DNA of 64,000 nucleotides. Source: Pseudomonadota bacterium (GTDB lineage Bacteria > Chloroflexota > UBA5177). The notes below the pieces were generated by a model. It saw nothing but the letters and a program-made list of their open reading frames with translations, had not been told where the DNA came from and did not search any database. Of the stretch, positions 1 through 9,997 are shown piece after piece. The DNA lies in assembly GCA_021324655.1 (NCBI GenBank), contig JAJPIP010000017.1:1-64000 (forward strand), written 5' to 3'. The position numbers and the translations under genes were made by a program. Positions within the stretch are counted from its first letter, which is position 1. Every line of letters starts with the position of its first letter.

Positions 1-246
1 AGTGCCCCGGCCAGTGCCCCCATCGACGTCAAGTTCGCCATTGCCCTCAAGGGCAAGGTCTTGGGCGGCAATGAGGAGCAAGGGACCCTCGATGCCCAGA
101 CCCCGGACGGTGTCTATCCGGTGGTCTTCAAGTACACCCCCAAGAAGAGTGGGAAGTACATCCTGGCCGCCCAGGTGACCATCGGCAACGCCCAGCCGCA
201 AGATGCCGGCGCCTCGTTGACCGTCAAGAAGAAAAAGAAGCACTAA
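1..246 (+). CDS. C-terminal fragment of hypothetical protein (left edge partial), lysine-rich C-terminus KKKKKH
   Basis: Frame 1 open from base 1 (SAPASAPIDVKFAIALKGKVLGGNEEQ...) to TAA at 244-246; followed by a strong hairpin. Confidence 0.6.
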   Translation, partial: SAPASAPIDVKFAIALKGKVLGGNEEQGTLDAQTPDGVYPVVFKYTPKKSGKYILAAQVTIGNAQPQDAGASLTVKKKKKH

Positions 247-265
247 CGCTCGACCCGCGAACTGC

Positions 266-295
266 CACGAGGGCCGGAGTCATCCGGCCCTCGTG
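266..295. terminator. Hairpin, 13-bp perfect stem, 4-nt loop, between convergent genes
   Basis: cacgagggccgga-gtca-tccggccctcgtg. Confidence 0.65.
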
Positions 296-348
296 CTCGT
301 TGAGGACAACGCTCGCGGTGAACGCGGACGCGCTCACCGGCCCTTTGA

Positions 349-711
349 CTACGACGCGACCGGCAGGAAACGCTCGATGGACGACATGAGGTCGGCCGTT
401 TCGAACGGCTTGCTAATCGACCCATCGAAGTCGCCCAGCCGGTTGGCCATCTCCAGCGTGCTATCCGACGCCGACATCGCGATGAGCGGGATCATCCGCG
501 TGCCGAGCGTGTGACGGAGTGTCATCGCCAGGCTGAGCCCGTCGATGGCGGGCATCATGAGATCGAGCAGGATCAGCGACGGCGGGTGCAGGGCGAGCAG
601 ATCCAGAGCCTCCTGCGCGTCGTGAGCAACCATGACGGGATAGCCGTGATACTCGAGAATGTCGCGCAAGAGCTCGGTGATGGCCGGCTCGTCATCGATC
701 ACCAGGATCAT
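349..711 (-). CDS. Stand-alone response regulator receiver domain protein
   Basis: MILVIDDEPAITELLRDIL...LILLDLMMPAIDGL...SKPFE: receiver-domain DD, D and K residues. Confidence 0.9.
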   Translation of the reverse strand: MILVIDDEPAITELLRDILEYHGYPVMVAHDAQEALDLLALHPPSLILLDLMMPAIDGLSLAMTLRHTLGTRMIPLIAMSASDSTLEMANRLGDFDGSISKPFETADLMSSIERFLPVAS

Positions 712-800
712 TCTGCCCTCCTCGCGGTGGCCCCGGGGCCTGTAGACCCATCCTAGGGGCGAATCGGCAAACCGTCAAGGTGCAATGTGCACCATGCTGT

Positions 801-1301
801 CTAGGTCCTCGGTACTGGACCCGCAGAAAGTGTGCCGTCCCCGACGCCGCTGTTCTCTGACTCACCCAGGCGCTGCAGCGCCGTTTCCACCGCGCGCAGT
901 CCGCGCCGCACATCCTCCAGCTCGCCTTCGGTCAGGACGCTGAGGAGCCGCCGCAGGCCGTCCTGTTTCATGCCGGCCATCTCGATCACCACGCTCTGTC
1001 CGCGCTCTGTGATCTCGACATGGACCACTCGCCGGTCGAGCGCGTCTCGTCGCCGGCGCACCAGGTCGCGCTCTTCCATGCGGTCGATGATGGCGCTGGC
1101 TGACGGCGCGGTGACGCCGACCAGATCGGCCAGCTCGGAGATGGTCATGGCCCCACGGACCTCGAGGGCGGCCAGCACATAGTGCTGCGAGAGGCTGATA
1201 TCGCGTTGCAGCGGCCGGGCGAGGTACGCCCGCCGCTGCAAAGTCAAGAGATCCGCTACTTCGTTGACGATCTCGTTGAGACGGGACGCGCGGTCGCTCA
1301 C
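801..1301 (-). CDS. MarR family transcriptional regulator
   Basis: Within ORF 801..1940; GTG start at 1301 overlaps the MFS stop (1298-1300). wHTH sequence LEVRGAMTISELADLVGVTAPSASAIIDRMEERDLVRRRRDALDRRVVHVEIT. Confidence 0.85.
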   Translation of the reverse strand: MSDRASRLNEIVNEVADLLTLQRRAYLARPLQRDISLSQHYVLAALEVRGAMTISELADLVGVTAPSASAIIDRMEERDLVRRRRDALDRRVVHVEITERGQSVVIEMAGMKQDGLRRLLSVLTEGELEDVRRGLRAVETALQRLGESENSGVGDGTLSAGPVPRT

Positions 1302-2995
1302 CGGAGAGCGGCTCCCTCGGCCGGCTGCGCCGGCGCCTCCGCCCCCGGGATGACGTCCGCTGCCGTCGCGGCCCCATGCACGCGACCCCGAAGCGGCAGA
1401 TCGGGCAGGACAAGCATGGCGAGGAAGGCGGCCACTCCCGCTCCCACCGTCAGCCAGAAGACCTGGCCGATGGCCAGGGCAAAAGCGTCGTAGACACCGG
1501 CCACGATGTGCGGGATGAGTGAGTGCAGCGGCGCCGGCAGGACATGCGCAAGCTGCGCGCGCAGACCGACGCCCGTCAGCTGACCCGTCGCGGAGCCGTG
1601 CGCGCTGAATTTCTTGATGACCGCCGGCGGGACCCCGTTCGCTGCCAGCTCGACCGGCAGCTTCTTGGCAAACTGCTCGCTGAAGAACTCTCCGGCAATG
1701 GCCAGTCCGATCGTGCCACCCATCTGCCGCAGGAAGGTCATGGTGCTGGTCGCGACACCCAGCTGCGCCGGCTGGGCACTGCTCTGGATGACGACGGTCG
1801 ACACCGACATCGTCGGACCGATGCCGATGCCCATGATGAACATCCAGAGCCAGAGCATGGGGTCCGACGTGCTCGTCTGAATGTGCGTCATCAGGAAGGA
1901 GCCGAGGACGAAGAACACCATGGCGCCGACCATGAGCCATTTGTAGCGCCCCACCTTACTTACCAGCATACCGGCGCCGATGCTGGTACCCATCAGTCCT
2001 ACCAGCAGCGGCCAGACCATGTAGCCGGACTGTGTGGCGCTGATGCCCCGGATTGCCTGGTAGTACCTCGGCAGGAAGATGATGGCGGAGAACATGCCGA
2101 GCGAGATCATGAAGACCGCGACGTTGGTCACCGTGAAGCTGCGGTTGCGGAAGAGACCGAGCGGAATGATCGGCTGCGCGGCCCGGGCCTCGACGGCGAT
2201 GAAGACGGCGATCAGGACAGCGCCCAGCAGGATGAGGCCACCCACGTTGAGGTCGGTCCAGGCATACAGCTGCCCGTGAGAATTCGTCAGCCCCTTATTG
2301 GTGAGGCCAAGCAGGATCGGGACGACGGCCGCCGTGAAGACGACGATGCCGACGTAGTCGAGGCTGCGGATGCTGGTCCGCACCGGCGGGTGGAAGTTCG
2401 GCAGGACAGCAGCGATGACGGCCAGAGCGATGAGGCCAACCGGCATGTTGACGTAGAAGACCCACCGCCAGCTGATGTTGTCGGTAATCCAGCCGCCGAT
2501 AAAGGGGCCGACGAGGAAGCTCAGGCCGAAGACGGCGCCAAAGAAGCCCTGATACCGCCCGCGTTCACGCGGCGTGAAGATGTCGCCGATGATGGCAAGG
2601 GAGATCGGGAAGAGCGCTCCCGCGCCGAGGCCCTGCAAGCCGCGGAAGACGATGAGCTGCGTCATGTTCTGCGACAGGCCGGACAGCCACGAGCCGGCAA
2701 GGAAGAGCGCGATGCCGATCAGCAGCATCACCTTGCGGCCGTACACATCGGAGAACTTGCCGTAGATGGGGACCGTGACGGTACTCGTCAGCAGGTACGA
2801 GGTGACAACCCAGGTGTAGTAGCCGTTGCCGCTCAGATCGGTGACGATACGTGGCAGGGCGGTGCCCACTACTGTCTGATCGAGGGCACTCAGAAAGAGG
2901 CCCAGGAGGACGGCACCGAGGACCGCGTTGCGCTTGCCGGCAGGTAATTGCACCAGAGGTAGGCCGGTATCAACTGGTTGCGCCGCGTTTTGCAT
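1298..2995 (-). CDS. MFS transporter, DHA2 (EmrB/QacA-like) drug efflux family
   Basis: 565 aa, 14-TM-like; LGLFLSALDQTVVGTALPRIVTDL, GRYQGFFGAVFGLSFLVGPFIGGWI. Confidence 0.9.
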   Translation of the reverse strand: MQNAAQPVDTGLPLVQLPAGKRNAVLGAVLLGLFLSALDQTVVGTALPRIVTDLSGNGYYTWVVTSYLLTSTVTVPIYGKFSDVYGRKVMLLIGIALFLAGSWLSGLSQNMTQLIVFRGLQGLGAGALFPISLAIIGDIFTPRERGRYQGFFGAVFGLSFLVGPFIGGWITDNISWRWVFYVNMPVGLIALAVIAAVLPNFHPPVRTSIRSLDYVGIVVFTAAVVPILLGLTNKGLTNSHGQLYAWTDLNVGGLILLGAVLIAVFIAVEARAAQPIIPLGLFRNRSFTVTNVAVFMISLGMFSAIIFLPRYYQAIRGISATQSGYMVWPLLVGLMGTSIGAGMLVSKVGRYKWLMVGAMVFFVLGSFLMTHIQTSTSDPMLWLWMFIMGIGIGPTMSVSTVVIQSSAQPAQLGVATSTMTFLRQMGGTIGLAIAGEFFSEQFAKKLPVELAANGVPPAVIKKFSAHGSATGQLTGVGLRAQLAHVLPAPLHSLIPHIVAGVYDAFALAIGQVFWLTVGAGVAAFLAMLVLPDLPLRGRVHGAATAADVIPGAEAPAQPAEGAALR

Positions 2996-3026
2996 GGTGG
3001 TCTCCTGGTGCCCCGGTTGGGTTTAC

Positions 3027-3041
3027 TTAGGATAAAACTAA
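3027..3041. promoter_or_regulatory. Candidate MarR-type operator in divergent MFS/MFS promoter region
   Basis: TTAG-gataaaa-CTAA inverted half-sites in an AT-rich island between divergent genes. Confidence 0.3.
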
Positions 3042-3097
3042 TTATTCATCAGAGTCAAAATAACGGCCCGTCCCGGCGCCTGGCAGAATCGGCCAGA

Positions 3098-4351
3098 ATG
3101 TCGACGTCTACTCCGCAGGATTCGCTCCATGCCGGGACCGTTCCCGGATATCGGGACTTGCTCGGTGTGCCGTCCTTTCCGACGCTGGCCGTCACGAACT
3201 TGCTGGCCCAGCTCGGCGGCAACGCCTGGGAGCTCGTGCTGATCCTCTTCGTGCTGGAACGCTTCCACTCTCCCGCGTTGGCCGGCCTGGCCGCGTTCTG
3301 CGGGCTGGCGCCGGGGCTCGCCATCAGCCCGCTGGCGGGCGCCCTGCTCGATCGTTTCCCGCGCGGACGGCTCATCGCCTTCGACCTCGGCGTGGGAGCC
3401 GTTACCGCTGGGCTCCTGGTGGTGCTGGCCGCCGGAGGCCGCCTGTCGCCTTTCATCCTGCTGGCGGTCATCTCGGTCAGCTCACTGGCGGTTCCGTTGA
3501 GTTCCGGCGGATTCCGGACCCTTGTCCCGGTTCTGGTGCCGCGCCCGCTCTGGGATCGTGCCAACGCACTCATCGTGTCGATGGGCAATGTGGCCCTGCT
3601 GATCGGCCCGGCTCTGGCCGGTGTGCTTGTGGCCACGATGGGGGGACTGGTTGCCTTGCTCGCCATCGGCTGGATCTGGCTGGCAGGGGCGATCCTCGCG
3701 CTCTTGATTCGCGAGCCGGCGCCGGCCGAACCGGCGAGCGCGCACATCATGCGCTCGGCGTGGCAGGGCGTGCGCTACCTGCTAAGCAATCCCACGCTGC
3801 GGGGACTGTCGATCATACTGCCGACGACCAATATCGGGTATGGAGCCTTTGTGGTTGCCCTGCCGGTGCTCGTGCTCCGCCTGCACGCCGGCGCAGCCCA
3901 GGTCGGGCTCCTGTGGTCCGTCTTCGCTGCCGCCGCGCTGATTGCCGGTCTCCTCTTTGGCCATATCCGAAGCGAGGGACGGGAGCGCAGCATCATGGCG
4001 GCGACCCTCGCCCTCTATGCGGGCGCCTTCTTCGTCGCCGCCATGGCGGCCCGGACGCCGTTTCCCCTTGCGCTTCTCGCGGTAGCCATGGCGCTGGCGG
4101 GATGCGCCGACGGGCCGCTCTTCGTGACGATGATCTCCTACCGGCAGCGCGCCACCGATCCCGAGCAACTGGGGCGAGCTCTCTCGATCTCGGGCAGCAT
4201 CAGTTATCTCGGGGTGCCGATGGGGTCCGCCCTGGCCGGCGCCAGTATCGGGTTGTCACTTACCGGAACGATGGTCGGTGCCGCTCTCCTGGCGGCGGTT
4301 TGCGTGCCGCTGACGTTCGTTCTGCTACCGGCGTCGTCTCCCCAGACATAG
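3098..4351 (+). CDS. MFS transporter
   Basis: ORF 2978..4351; likely start MSTSTPQDS at 3098; multiple TM segments, ALLDRFPRGRLI MFS loop. Confidence 0.85.
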   Translation: MSTSTPQDSLHAGTVPGYRDLLGVPSFPTLAVTNLLAQLGGNAWELVLILFVLERFHSPALAGLAAFCGLAPGLAISPLAGALLDRFPRGRLIAFDLGVGAVTAGLLVVLAAGGRLSPFILLAVISVSSLAVPLSSGGFRTLVPVLVPRPLWDRANALIVSMGNVALLIGPALAGVLVATMGGLVALLAIGWIWLAGAILALLIREPAPAEPASAHIMRSAWQGVRYLLSNPTLRGLSIILPTTNIGYGAFVVALPVLVLRLHAGAAQVGLLWSVFAAAALIAGLLFGHIRSEGRERSIMAATLALYAGAFFVAAMAARTPFPLALLAVAMALAGCADGPLFVTMISYRQRATDPEQLGRALSISGSISYLGVPMGSALAGASIGLSLTGTMVGAALLAAVCVPLTFVLLPASSPQT

Positions 4352-4356
4352 AGAAA

Positions 4357-4383
4357 ATCCCCCGGAGCGCGGCCCCGGGGGAT
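4357..4383. terminator. Hairpin between convergent MFS and HdeD-like genes
   Basis: atcccccgg-agcgcggcc-ccgggggat, 9-bp stem. Confidence 0.55.
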
Positions 4384-4396
4384 GAGGATTATCGTG

Positions 4397-4981
4397 CTAG
4401 CCGGCGCGCGAGTGCGGCATCGGGAAAGGACGATCGTGCGGCGCCCGCAGGGCGGCAATCCCACCCATGATGGCGGTGATGCCGCCCAGGATGGCGTAGA
4501 CGCCGAAGATGATCGCGAGCGAGAGCGCCGCGATGCCCGGGTACGCGACGGCGACGATCGCACCGATGATGGCGATCACGCCCCAGACCAGCAGCCAGCC
4601 GTGCAGATGGCCGCGGAAGGCCGCGATGATGTCGAAGACACCGGTGACGAAGAGGAAGGCGGCCAGCAGCAGGACGAACGCCCCCAGAGTGATGCCGGGC
4701 ATCAATAGGGCGACGATTCCCAGGGCCAGCGCGATCAGGCCGCGCACCGCCAGGAGCACGCGGCCCTCCGCCGTGCGATCGCCCGTGAAGGCATGGACGA
4801 TCTGCAGGATGCCGGTGAAGATCGCATACCAGCCGAAGATCAGGATCAGGTTGAGAAGCGTGATGCCGGGAAAGACCAGGGCGATGACGCCGGCAATCAC
4901 GGCAAGCGCGCCGACGACGATGAGCAGCCACGCCGTCCCGCGCGACGGCGTGTAGGTCGGTGCCGTCATCCAGGGAGTCAT
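4397..4981 (-). CDS. HdeD family (DUF308) membrane protein
   Basis: Repeated DUF308-like TM hairpins (TAWLLIVVGALAVIAGVIALVFPGITLL...); start at 4981 with SD GGAGGTG upstream. Confidence 0.8.
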   Translation of the reverse strand: MTPWMTAPTYTPSRGTAWLLIVVGALAVIAGVIALVFPGITLLNLILIFGWYAIFTGILQIVHAFTGDRTAEGRVLLAVRGLIALALGIVALLMPGITLGAFVLLLAAFLFVTGVFDIIAAFRGHLHGWLLVWGVIAIIGAIVAVAYPGIAALSLAIIFGVYAILGGITAIMGGIAALRAPHDRPFPMPHSRAG

Positions 4982-5006
4982 GAAACACCTCCGAATACAG
5001 AAAACC

Positions 5007-5036
5007 ATATAACGTGTCTATAGATTGACCATGCAA
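5007..5036 (-). promoter_or_regulatory. Candidate sigma70-like promoter of HdeD-like gene
   Basis: On minus strand TTGCAT-N18-TTATAT, 26-55 bp upstream of ATG at 4981. Confidence 0.4.
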
Positions 5037-5102
5037 ACAACGTGCCATCCGGCGGCGACGTGGAGAGGGCCGTGACGAACCTGGCGGCGCCCCGGGCAGG
5101 CG

Positions 5103-6482
5103 TCATCGGCGCGTGGCAACGCTCCCTACCACCAGCAGGACCCCGACGACCGCAACGATGAGGGCCAGGACGTGGAGGCCGCTGCTCGCGCCGCGTGCGG
5201 CGAAGATGATCCCGATCAAGGCGGTGGAGAGGATCGCTCCGGTGTAGCGAGCAGTCTGGAACAGGCCGCTGGCGACGCCGATCTGTTCGGGTGGCGCCGC
5301 TTCGTAGAGGATGGTTTGCAGGCCGAGGTTATTGAAGCCGTTGGGAACGCCGAGCACGGCCCCGATACCCAGGATGAGGGGGACCGGGGTGGTGTCGGAG
5401 ACGGGGAGTAGCAAGAGGGCGCCGGCCAGGAGCAGGACCGACCCGATGATCAGCGAGAGCCGGGCACCGCGGCGATTGATGAGGCGTGCGGCCAGCGGCG
5501 TGATCAGAATCCCCACGCTCGCCACCGGCAGGAGTAGTAACCCGGTCGTGTCGGGGGCGAAGTGTCGGGCATCCTCCAGCCAGAGAGGCAGCCCGAAGAA
5601 GACGGCGTAGAAGGCGAGATTGACCGCGGCGAACTGGGCATAGACGCCGAGCAGGGCATGGTTAGCCGCGAGGAGCCGGATGTCGAGAAACGGGGAGTCG
5701 AAGCGCCGCTCGCGGTAGAGGAAGAGAACTGCGGCCAGGACGGCGGCCGGTAAGAGGAGCCACTCCGGTCCACTCGCCAGAGAGAGAAGGAACCCAAGGA
5801 TAGCGGCCAGCATGCCGCTAAAGAGGAGAACGCCCGGGAGATCCAGCCGGCGCACGGTGGTGAACCAATCCGGAGCACTGGCGATAGCGGCGCCGTCAGG
5901 CGGCAACCAGAGCCGCGCCGGCACGAGTCCCACCAGAATGACGGGAACATTGACGAGAAAGATCGCCTGCCAGCCGGCCAGAGCGACGAGGCCGCCGCCG
6001 AGCACCGGACCGAGCGCGGCACTGACCGAGGAGGCAACGGTGACGGCGCCGAGGGCGGCAGCCGGGGCCCGTCCCGAGCGGTCGGCGGCCCGCATGACGG
6101 CCAGTCCGGCCGGATACGCCGTGGCCGTCCCGAAGGCCTGCACGATCCGGATCACCAGCAGCCAGCCGAACGCGGGGGCGAAGGGGGCGAGAACGCCGGT
6201 GAGTCCGACCAGAAGCAGCCCCGCCGTGAAGACGCGGCGCGGACCAAAGCGGTCCGCCAGCCGTCCCATCAACGGCATCCCCACCGCGCCCGCCAGATAG
6301 AAGCCGGAGACGAGCCAGGTGACGGTGGCGATGCTGACGTGGAAATCGGCGCGCAGCGTGAGGAGAGCCACGGCGATCATGGAGGAATTGAGGGGATTGA
6401 GGAGCGTCCCGGCCATGACGGCCCCTACCAACCGCCAGGGGAGGGATTCCGGTTTCGGATTCTGTCTCGCCGCTGTCGCCAC
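5103..6482 (-). CDS. MFS transporter (DHA2-like)
   Basis: 459 aa; LNSSMIAVALLTLRADFHVSIATVTWLVSGFYLAGAVGMPLMGRLADRFGPRRV. Confidence 0.88.
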   Translation of the reverse strand: MATAARQNPKPESLPWRLVGAVMAGTLLNPLNSSMIAVALLTLRADFHVSIATVTWLVSGFYLAGAVGMPLMGRLADRFGPRRVFTAGLLLVGLTGVLAPFAPAFGWLLVIRIVQAFGTATAYPAGLAVMRAADRSGRAPAAALGAVTVASSVSAALGPVLGGGLVALAGWQAIFLVNVPVILVGLVPARLWLPPDGAAIASAPDWFTTVRRLDLPGVLLFSGMLAAILGFLLSLASGPEWLLLPAAVLAAVLFLYRERRFDSPFLDIRLLAANHALLGVYAQFAAVNLAFYAVFFGLPLWLEDARHFAPDTTGLLLLPVASVGILITPLAARLINRRGARLSLIIGSVLLLAGALLLLPVSDTTPVPLILGIGAVLGVPNGFNNLGLQTILYEAAPPEQIGVASGLFQTARYTGAILSTALIGIIFAARGASSGLHVLALIVAVVGVLLVVGSVATRR

Positions 6483-6580
6483 TGTCTTCCTGCCTACCAG
6501 GCCGCCCGGTGCCGGGCAAGGCGCAGGCGGCCCAATGAAAATCCCACATCCGTTCTCAGTGACTCGTCTCGTAACCGCAG

Positions 6581-7270
6581 CTATGGAAGCGAGGTGTTCT
6601 TGCGGAGCGACGAGTCGGGCCGGATTCTGTCCAGGGCGTCCGTGATCGTGCGGTGTACCGAGGGTACGTCATCCCACTGTTCCTGCGCGGCGCCGAGATA
6701 TTGCTCGGCATGGTCATACTCCCCCAGGCTCAGGGCCAGAAAACCGGCGACATAGTTCCGGACGGGCGATCCCATGCGGCCAGAGCCCATAACGACCTCC
6801 GCGGTGTTCTCGTGAAGCATCAGGTGAAGGACGTCATGCGCCGAGGCAAAGCGTTCGAACCAGGCGAGCCCCTCCGACAGCAGTAAGCGTTGCATCTCGG
6901 CTATGACCAAGGACAGGTTCGAGTGGTTGCTCCCGACGTGCCAGATGTCGGCCATCCGAAGGCGCTCAGAATCGATGCGATCCAACCTACTGCGGATATG
7001 ACAGGCCGGTGTACCGGGAGATTCCTCGTCTCCTTCCGGTCCCGGCAAGGAAGGGATAGCCCGGAACACAACACCGACCTCAATCGCACACCCCATTGCC
7101 CGACGCAGCTCGGGATAGAGGGCACCCAGACGGATGGGAACGATCTGGATCACGTCCCGTCGGTCCAGCTTCTCCCGCCAGACCCGGTCGCGCAACCCTG
7201 ACGTGAATCCGGCGCCCTGGAGGGCGGGCCATAGGTCCGCGCCCACCGCTCGCCAGAACGTTTGGTCCAT
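6581..7270 (-). CDS. DUF4304-like hypothetical protein
   Basis: Start MDQTFWRAVGADLWPALQGAGFTSGLRDRVWREKLDRRDVIQIVP at 7270; upstream part of the called ORF looks spurious. Confidence 0.55.
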   Translation of the reverse strand: MDQTFWRAVGADLWPALQGAGFTSGLRDRVWREKLDRRDVIQIVPIRLGALYPELRRAMGCAIEVGVVFRAIPSLPGPEGDEESPGTPACHIRSRLDRIDSERLRMADIWHVGSNHSNLSLVIAEMQRLLLSEGLAWFERFASAHDVLHLMLHENTAEVVMGSGRMGSPVRNYVAGFLALSLGEYDHAEQYLGAAQEQWDDVPSVHRTITDALDRIRPDSSLRKNTSLP

Positions 7271-7320
7271 GACGACATGGTACGGGACATACCGACATCG
7301 GCGACCATTGAACCGACGCA

Positions 7321-8016
7321 GTGAACGACGACGAACTGATTCGCCTCCACGCGGATGTCCTCTACATTTACGACGAACATGGGCGCATGGTGCGCAGCAA
7401 CGAGCCGGACGGGAAGCCGGCACCCCGTGTCCATCTGTGTCAGACGCGGGACAGCTACCTCCTCCGCTTCGGGCAGACTTTGCCGGCCGACGTCGCGGAG
7501 CGTGTCTCCGAACGCGTCCAGACTCACTGGTCCCGTGGCCCACTTCGTCCTCTGGAGACGGTGCGAGAGGAGATCCGGCTGATCCTGGAGCAACAATCCC
7601 CAACCTCCCGTGTGTCTGCCGGCCCGATCTACCGATTTCCCGCTGCCGTCCCGGTGCCGGGTGACGTCGTTCAGGTGACAGGCGAGAACCTCGAGATTAC
7701 CCGCGACACCTATCCGTGGCTGCTTGACGAACTCCCCGCTTGGTGGCCCTGTTTCGCCGTGGTGCGTGACGGCGCCGCCGTCTCCCTGTGCTTCAGCTCA
7801 CGCATCGGGTCGTCTGCCTGTGAGGCCGGCGTCCATACCCTCCGCGCGTTCCGCGGCCGGGGCTTCGCCGCCTCCGTCACCGCCGCCTGGGCGGTTGCCG
7901 TTCGGGCCGGGAACCGCATCCCTCTCTACAGCACCTCGTGGGAGAACCTCGCGTCCCAGGCGGTGGCGCGTCGTCTCGGACTGACGGTGATCGGCAGCGA
8001 GATGATCTGGACGTAG
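7321..8016 (+). CDS. GNAT family N-acetyltransferase
   Basis: VHTLRAFRGRGFAASVTAAWAVAVRAGNRIPLYSTSWENLASQAVARRLGL: acetyl-CoA binding motif and C-terminal GNAT fold. Confidence 0.8.
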   Translation: MNDDELIRLHADVLYIYDEHGRMVRSNEPDGKPAPRVHLCQTRDSYLLRFGQTLPADVAERVSERVQTHWSRGPLRPLETVREEIRLILEQQSPTSRVSAGPIYRFPAAVPVPGDVVQVTGENLEITRDTYPWLLDELPAWWPCFAVVRDGAAVSLCFSSRIGSSACEAGVHTLRAFRGRGFAASVTAAWAVAVRAGNRIPLYSTSWENLASQAVARRLGLTVIGSEMIWT

Positions 8017-8190
8017 CGCCCGAACACGCAGAATCGCCCGCAACGACTCTCCCATCTCAAAAGGGGGGAGGGTGGAAGGAGGCAGTCGCCCGCCCCCTTC
8101 CACGGTGGTCGCGATTGGCGATCACCTGTTGGACGCACAACCCGCCGGAATCTTGCGGTCGGATTTTTGACGAATTTGCGGTGGGATCGG

Positions 8191-8967
8191 TCAGGTTCCG
8201 GATTGCGATACTTCCACGTCGTCCAGGAGGGCCAGGAGATCGTCGACACTGGCGACGCGATGCGCCACCTGCCGCTCGATCTTCTCGTCGGCAAAACGCT
8301 CCCGGCCCACATGAATGAACACCATGCCCGCGCCGAAGGCGGCGATGGCGTCGCTGATGGAATCGCCCACATAGGCGGGGTGGGCCGCCGCAACCCGCCG
8401 CGCGACTTCGAGCAGTGGTGCAGGATGCGGCTTCTCGTGGGGTGCATCCTCCACGGCGACGACGGCATCGGGCGCGATGAAGCGATCGAGGCCGAAGCGC
8501 TGTAGCGCCATTAGCGCCTCCGCCCGAGGGCGCGAGGTGGCGATGCCGAGCCGGTAACGCCGGAGACGCTCCAGTGTGTCGAGCGCCATGAGCAGCGTCT
8601 CCCGCAGCATGAGCGGCTCCGTCCACGCAAAGGGGGGCTCTTCCCCCGAGAGCTCCTGCCAGAGGCGATCGCCCAGGTAGAAGGTCTGGAACACGTTGCG
8701 GAGACGCCGAAAGGCGTAGGAGCCGCGATCGGCGGCGTCCGGGGCACGGATGGTTCCATGCATCCGGCGGCCGACCAACGCCCAGACGGTGTCGAGATCG
8801 TTATTGAAGCCGGGGAGCGCCTTGATCTGAGCCACCTCATCCAGCTCCACCGGTTGTGTCAGCAGAAAGGAGGCGGTGCGCCGGATGGCCTCCCAGTACG
8901 AAACCCTGTCGTCGACCAGCGTCCCGTCCATATCGAACAGCACGGCATCAACCTGCAAGCGCGGCAT
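8191..8967 (-). CDS. HAD superfamily hydrolase/phosphatase, operon with hisC-hisD
   Basis: DAVLFDMDGTLVDD; ATSRPR; KPHPAPL; VGDSISDAIAA (HAD motifs I-IV). Confidence 0.88.
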   Translation of the reverse strand: MPRLQVDAVLFDMDGTLVDDRVSYWEAIRRTASFLLTQPVELDEVAQIKALPGFNNDLDTVWALVGRRMHGTIRAPDAADRGSYAFRRLRNVFQTFYLGDRLWQELSGEEPPFAWTEPLMLRETLLMALDTLERLRRYRLGIATSRPRAEALMALQRFGLDRFIAPDAVVAVEDAPHEKPHPAPLLEVARRVAAAHPAYVGDSISDAIAAFGAGMVFIHVGRERFADEKIERQVAHRVASVDDLLALLDDVEVSQSGT

Positions 8968-9997
8968 ACGCCTCCTCCAGTGCGGCCATCAAGGCAGCGG
9001 ATTGCTGTGGGGTGCCGGCCGTTATGCGCAGCGCCGGCCTGGGGTACGCGAACGCACGCACCAGCACACCCGAGCGCGCCAGCCGTTCCTGCAGTGCCCC
9101 CGCGTCATCCGTCTCCCAGTAGAGAAAGTTGGTGTGGGAGGGGTAGACGTGCCCGCGTCCCAGTGCCTCGAGCCGCGCCCGCAGCCGCTCGCGCTCCTCG
9201 ACGATCAGGGTCACGTTCCGCATCAGATACTCTCGATCCTCCAGGGCAGCCATGCCGGCGGCCTCGGAAGCGACGCCCACATTGAACGGCGCCTTCGCCT
9301 TCATCATCTGTTCTGCGACGGAGGGATGGACCACCGCGTAGCCGAGACGCAGCCCGGCCAGCGCCGCCCACTTACTCATAGTGCGGAGGATGATGAGGTT
9401 GGGGCTGGCGGCGGCGAGGTCCACGACCGACGTACCGGCAAACTCCGCGTAGGCTTCATCCACGACCACCATCTTTTGCGTCGCCAGCAGGCGTTCAACC
9501 GCGTCCCGGCCGGCAAGATTTCCGGTCGGATTGTTCGGATTGCAGAGAAAGATGACCTTGGTCCGGTCCGTGACGGCTCGTCCCACCGCCGCGACGTCAA
9601 CCGTGAAGCTCTCTCCGCGCGGTACCTCGACGACGCGGCCGTGATTGTAGAGAGTGACGTGCCGGTACATCACGAAGGTCGGCGGCAGGGTGATGACCTC
9701 GTCGCCGGGTGCGAGAAAGAGCCGCAGAATGATCTCCAGCATCTCGTCGGCGCCGGCGCTACAGATGATTTGTTCGGCAGAGACCGACAGGTAACCGGCG
9801 AGGGCGCGCCGCAGGCGGGTATATCCGGGATCCGGATAGTACTCCGGCCGGATGCCGGTCAGAGCGGCGAAGACGCCGGGGCTCGGGCCGTACGGATTCT
9901 CATTGGCATCCAGCCTGACAGCCTCAAGGGCAGACGGCGGTGGCGCTACGTCGTCGAGGCGCACGATGTCCGGGCGCATCAAAGACCGGGGATTCAT
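8948..9997 (-). CDS. hisC: Histidinol-phosphate aminotransferase
   Basis: RLDANENPYGPSP, FLCNPNNPTGN, VVDEAYAEFAG, RTMSKWAALAGLRLGYAV; next to hisD. Confidence 0.93.
   Translation of the reverse strand: MNPRSLMRPDIVRLDDVAPPPSALEAVRLDANENPYGPSPGVFAALTGIRPEYYPDPGYTRLRRALAGYLSVSAEQIICSAGADEMLEIILRLFLAPGDEVITLPPTFVMYRHVTLYNHGRVVEVPRGESFTVDVAAVGRAVTDRTKVIFLCNPNNPTGNLAGRDAVERLLATQKMVVVDEAYAEFAGTSVVDLAAASPNLIILRTMSKWAALAGLRLGYAVVHPSVAEQMMKAKAPFNVGVASEAAGMAALEDREYLMRNVTLIVEERERLRARLEALGRGHVYPSHTNFLYWETDDAGALQERLARSGVLVRAFAYPRPALRITAGTPQQSAALMAALEEAYAALAG

Noticed and set aside
1523-2947. 474-aa plus-strand ORF
   Set aside because: Antisense to the MFS gene; charged low-complexity sequence (RRRQDMRK...DEHPEPEHGV) typical of GC-rich shadow ORFs.
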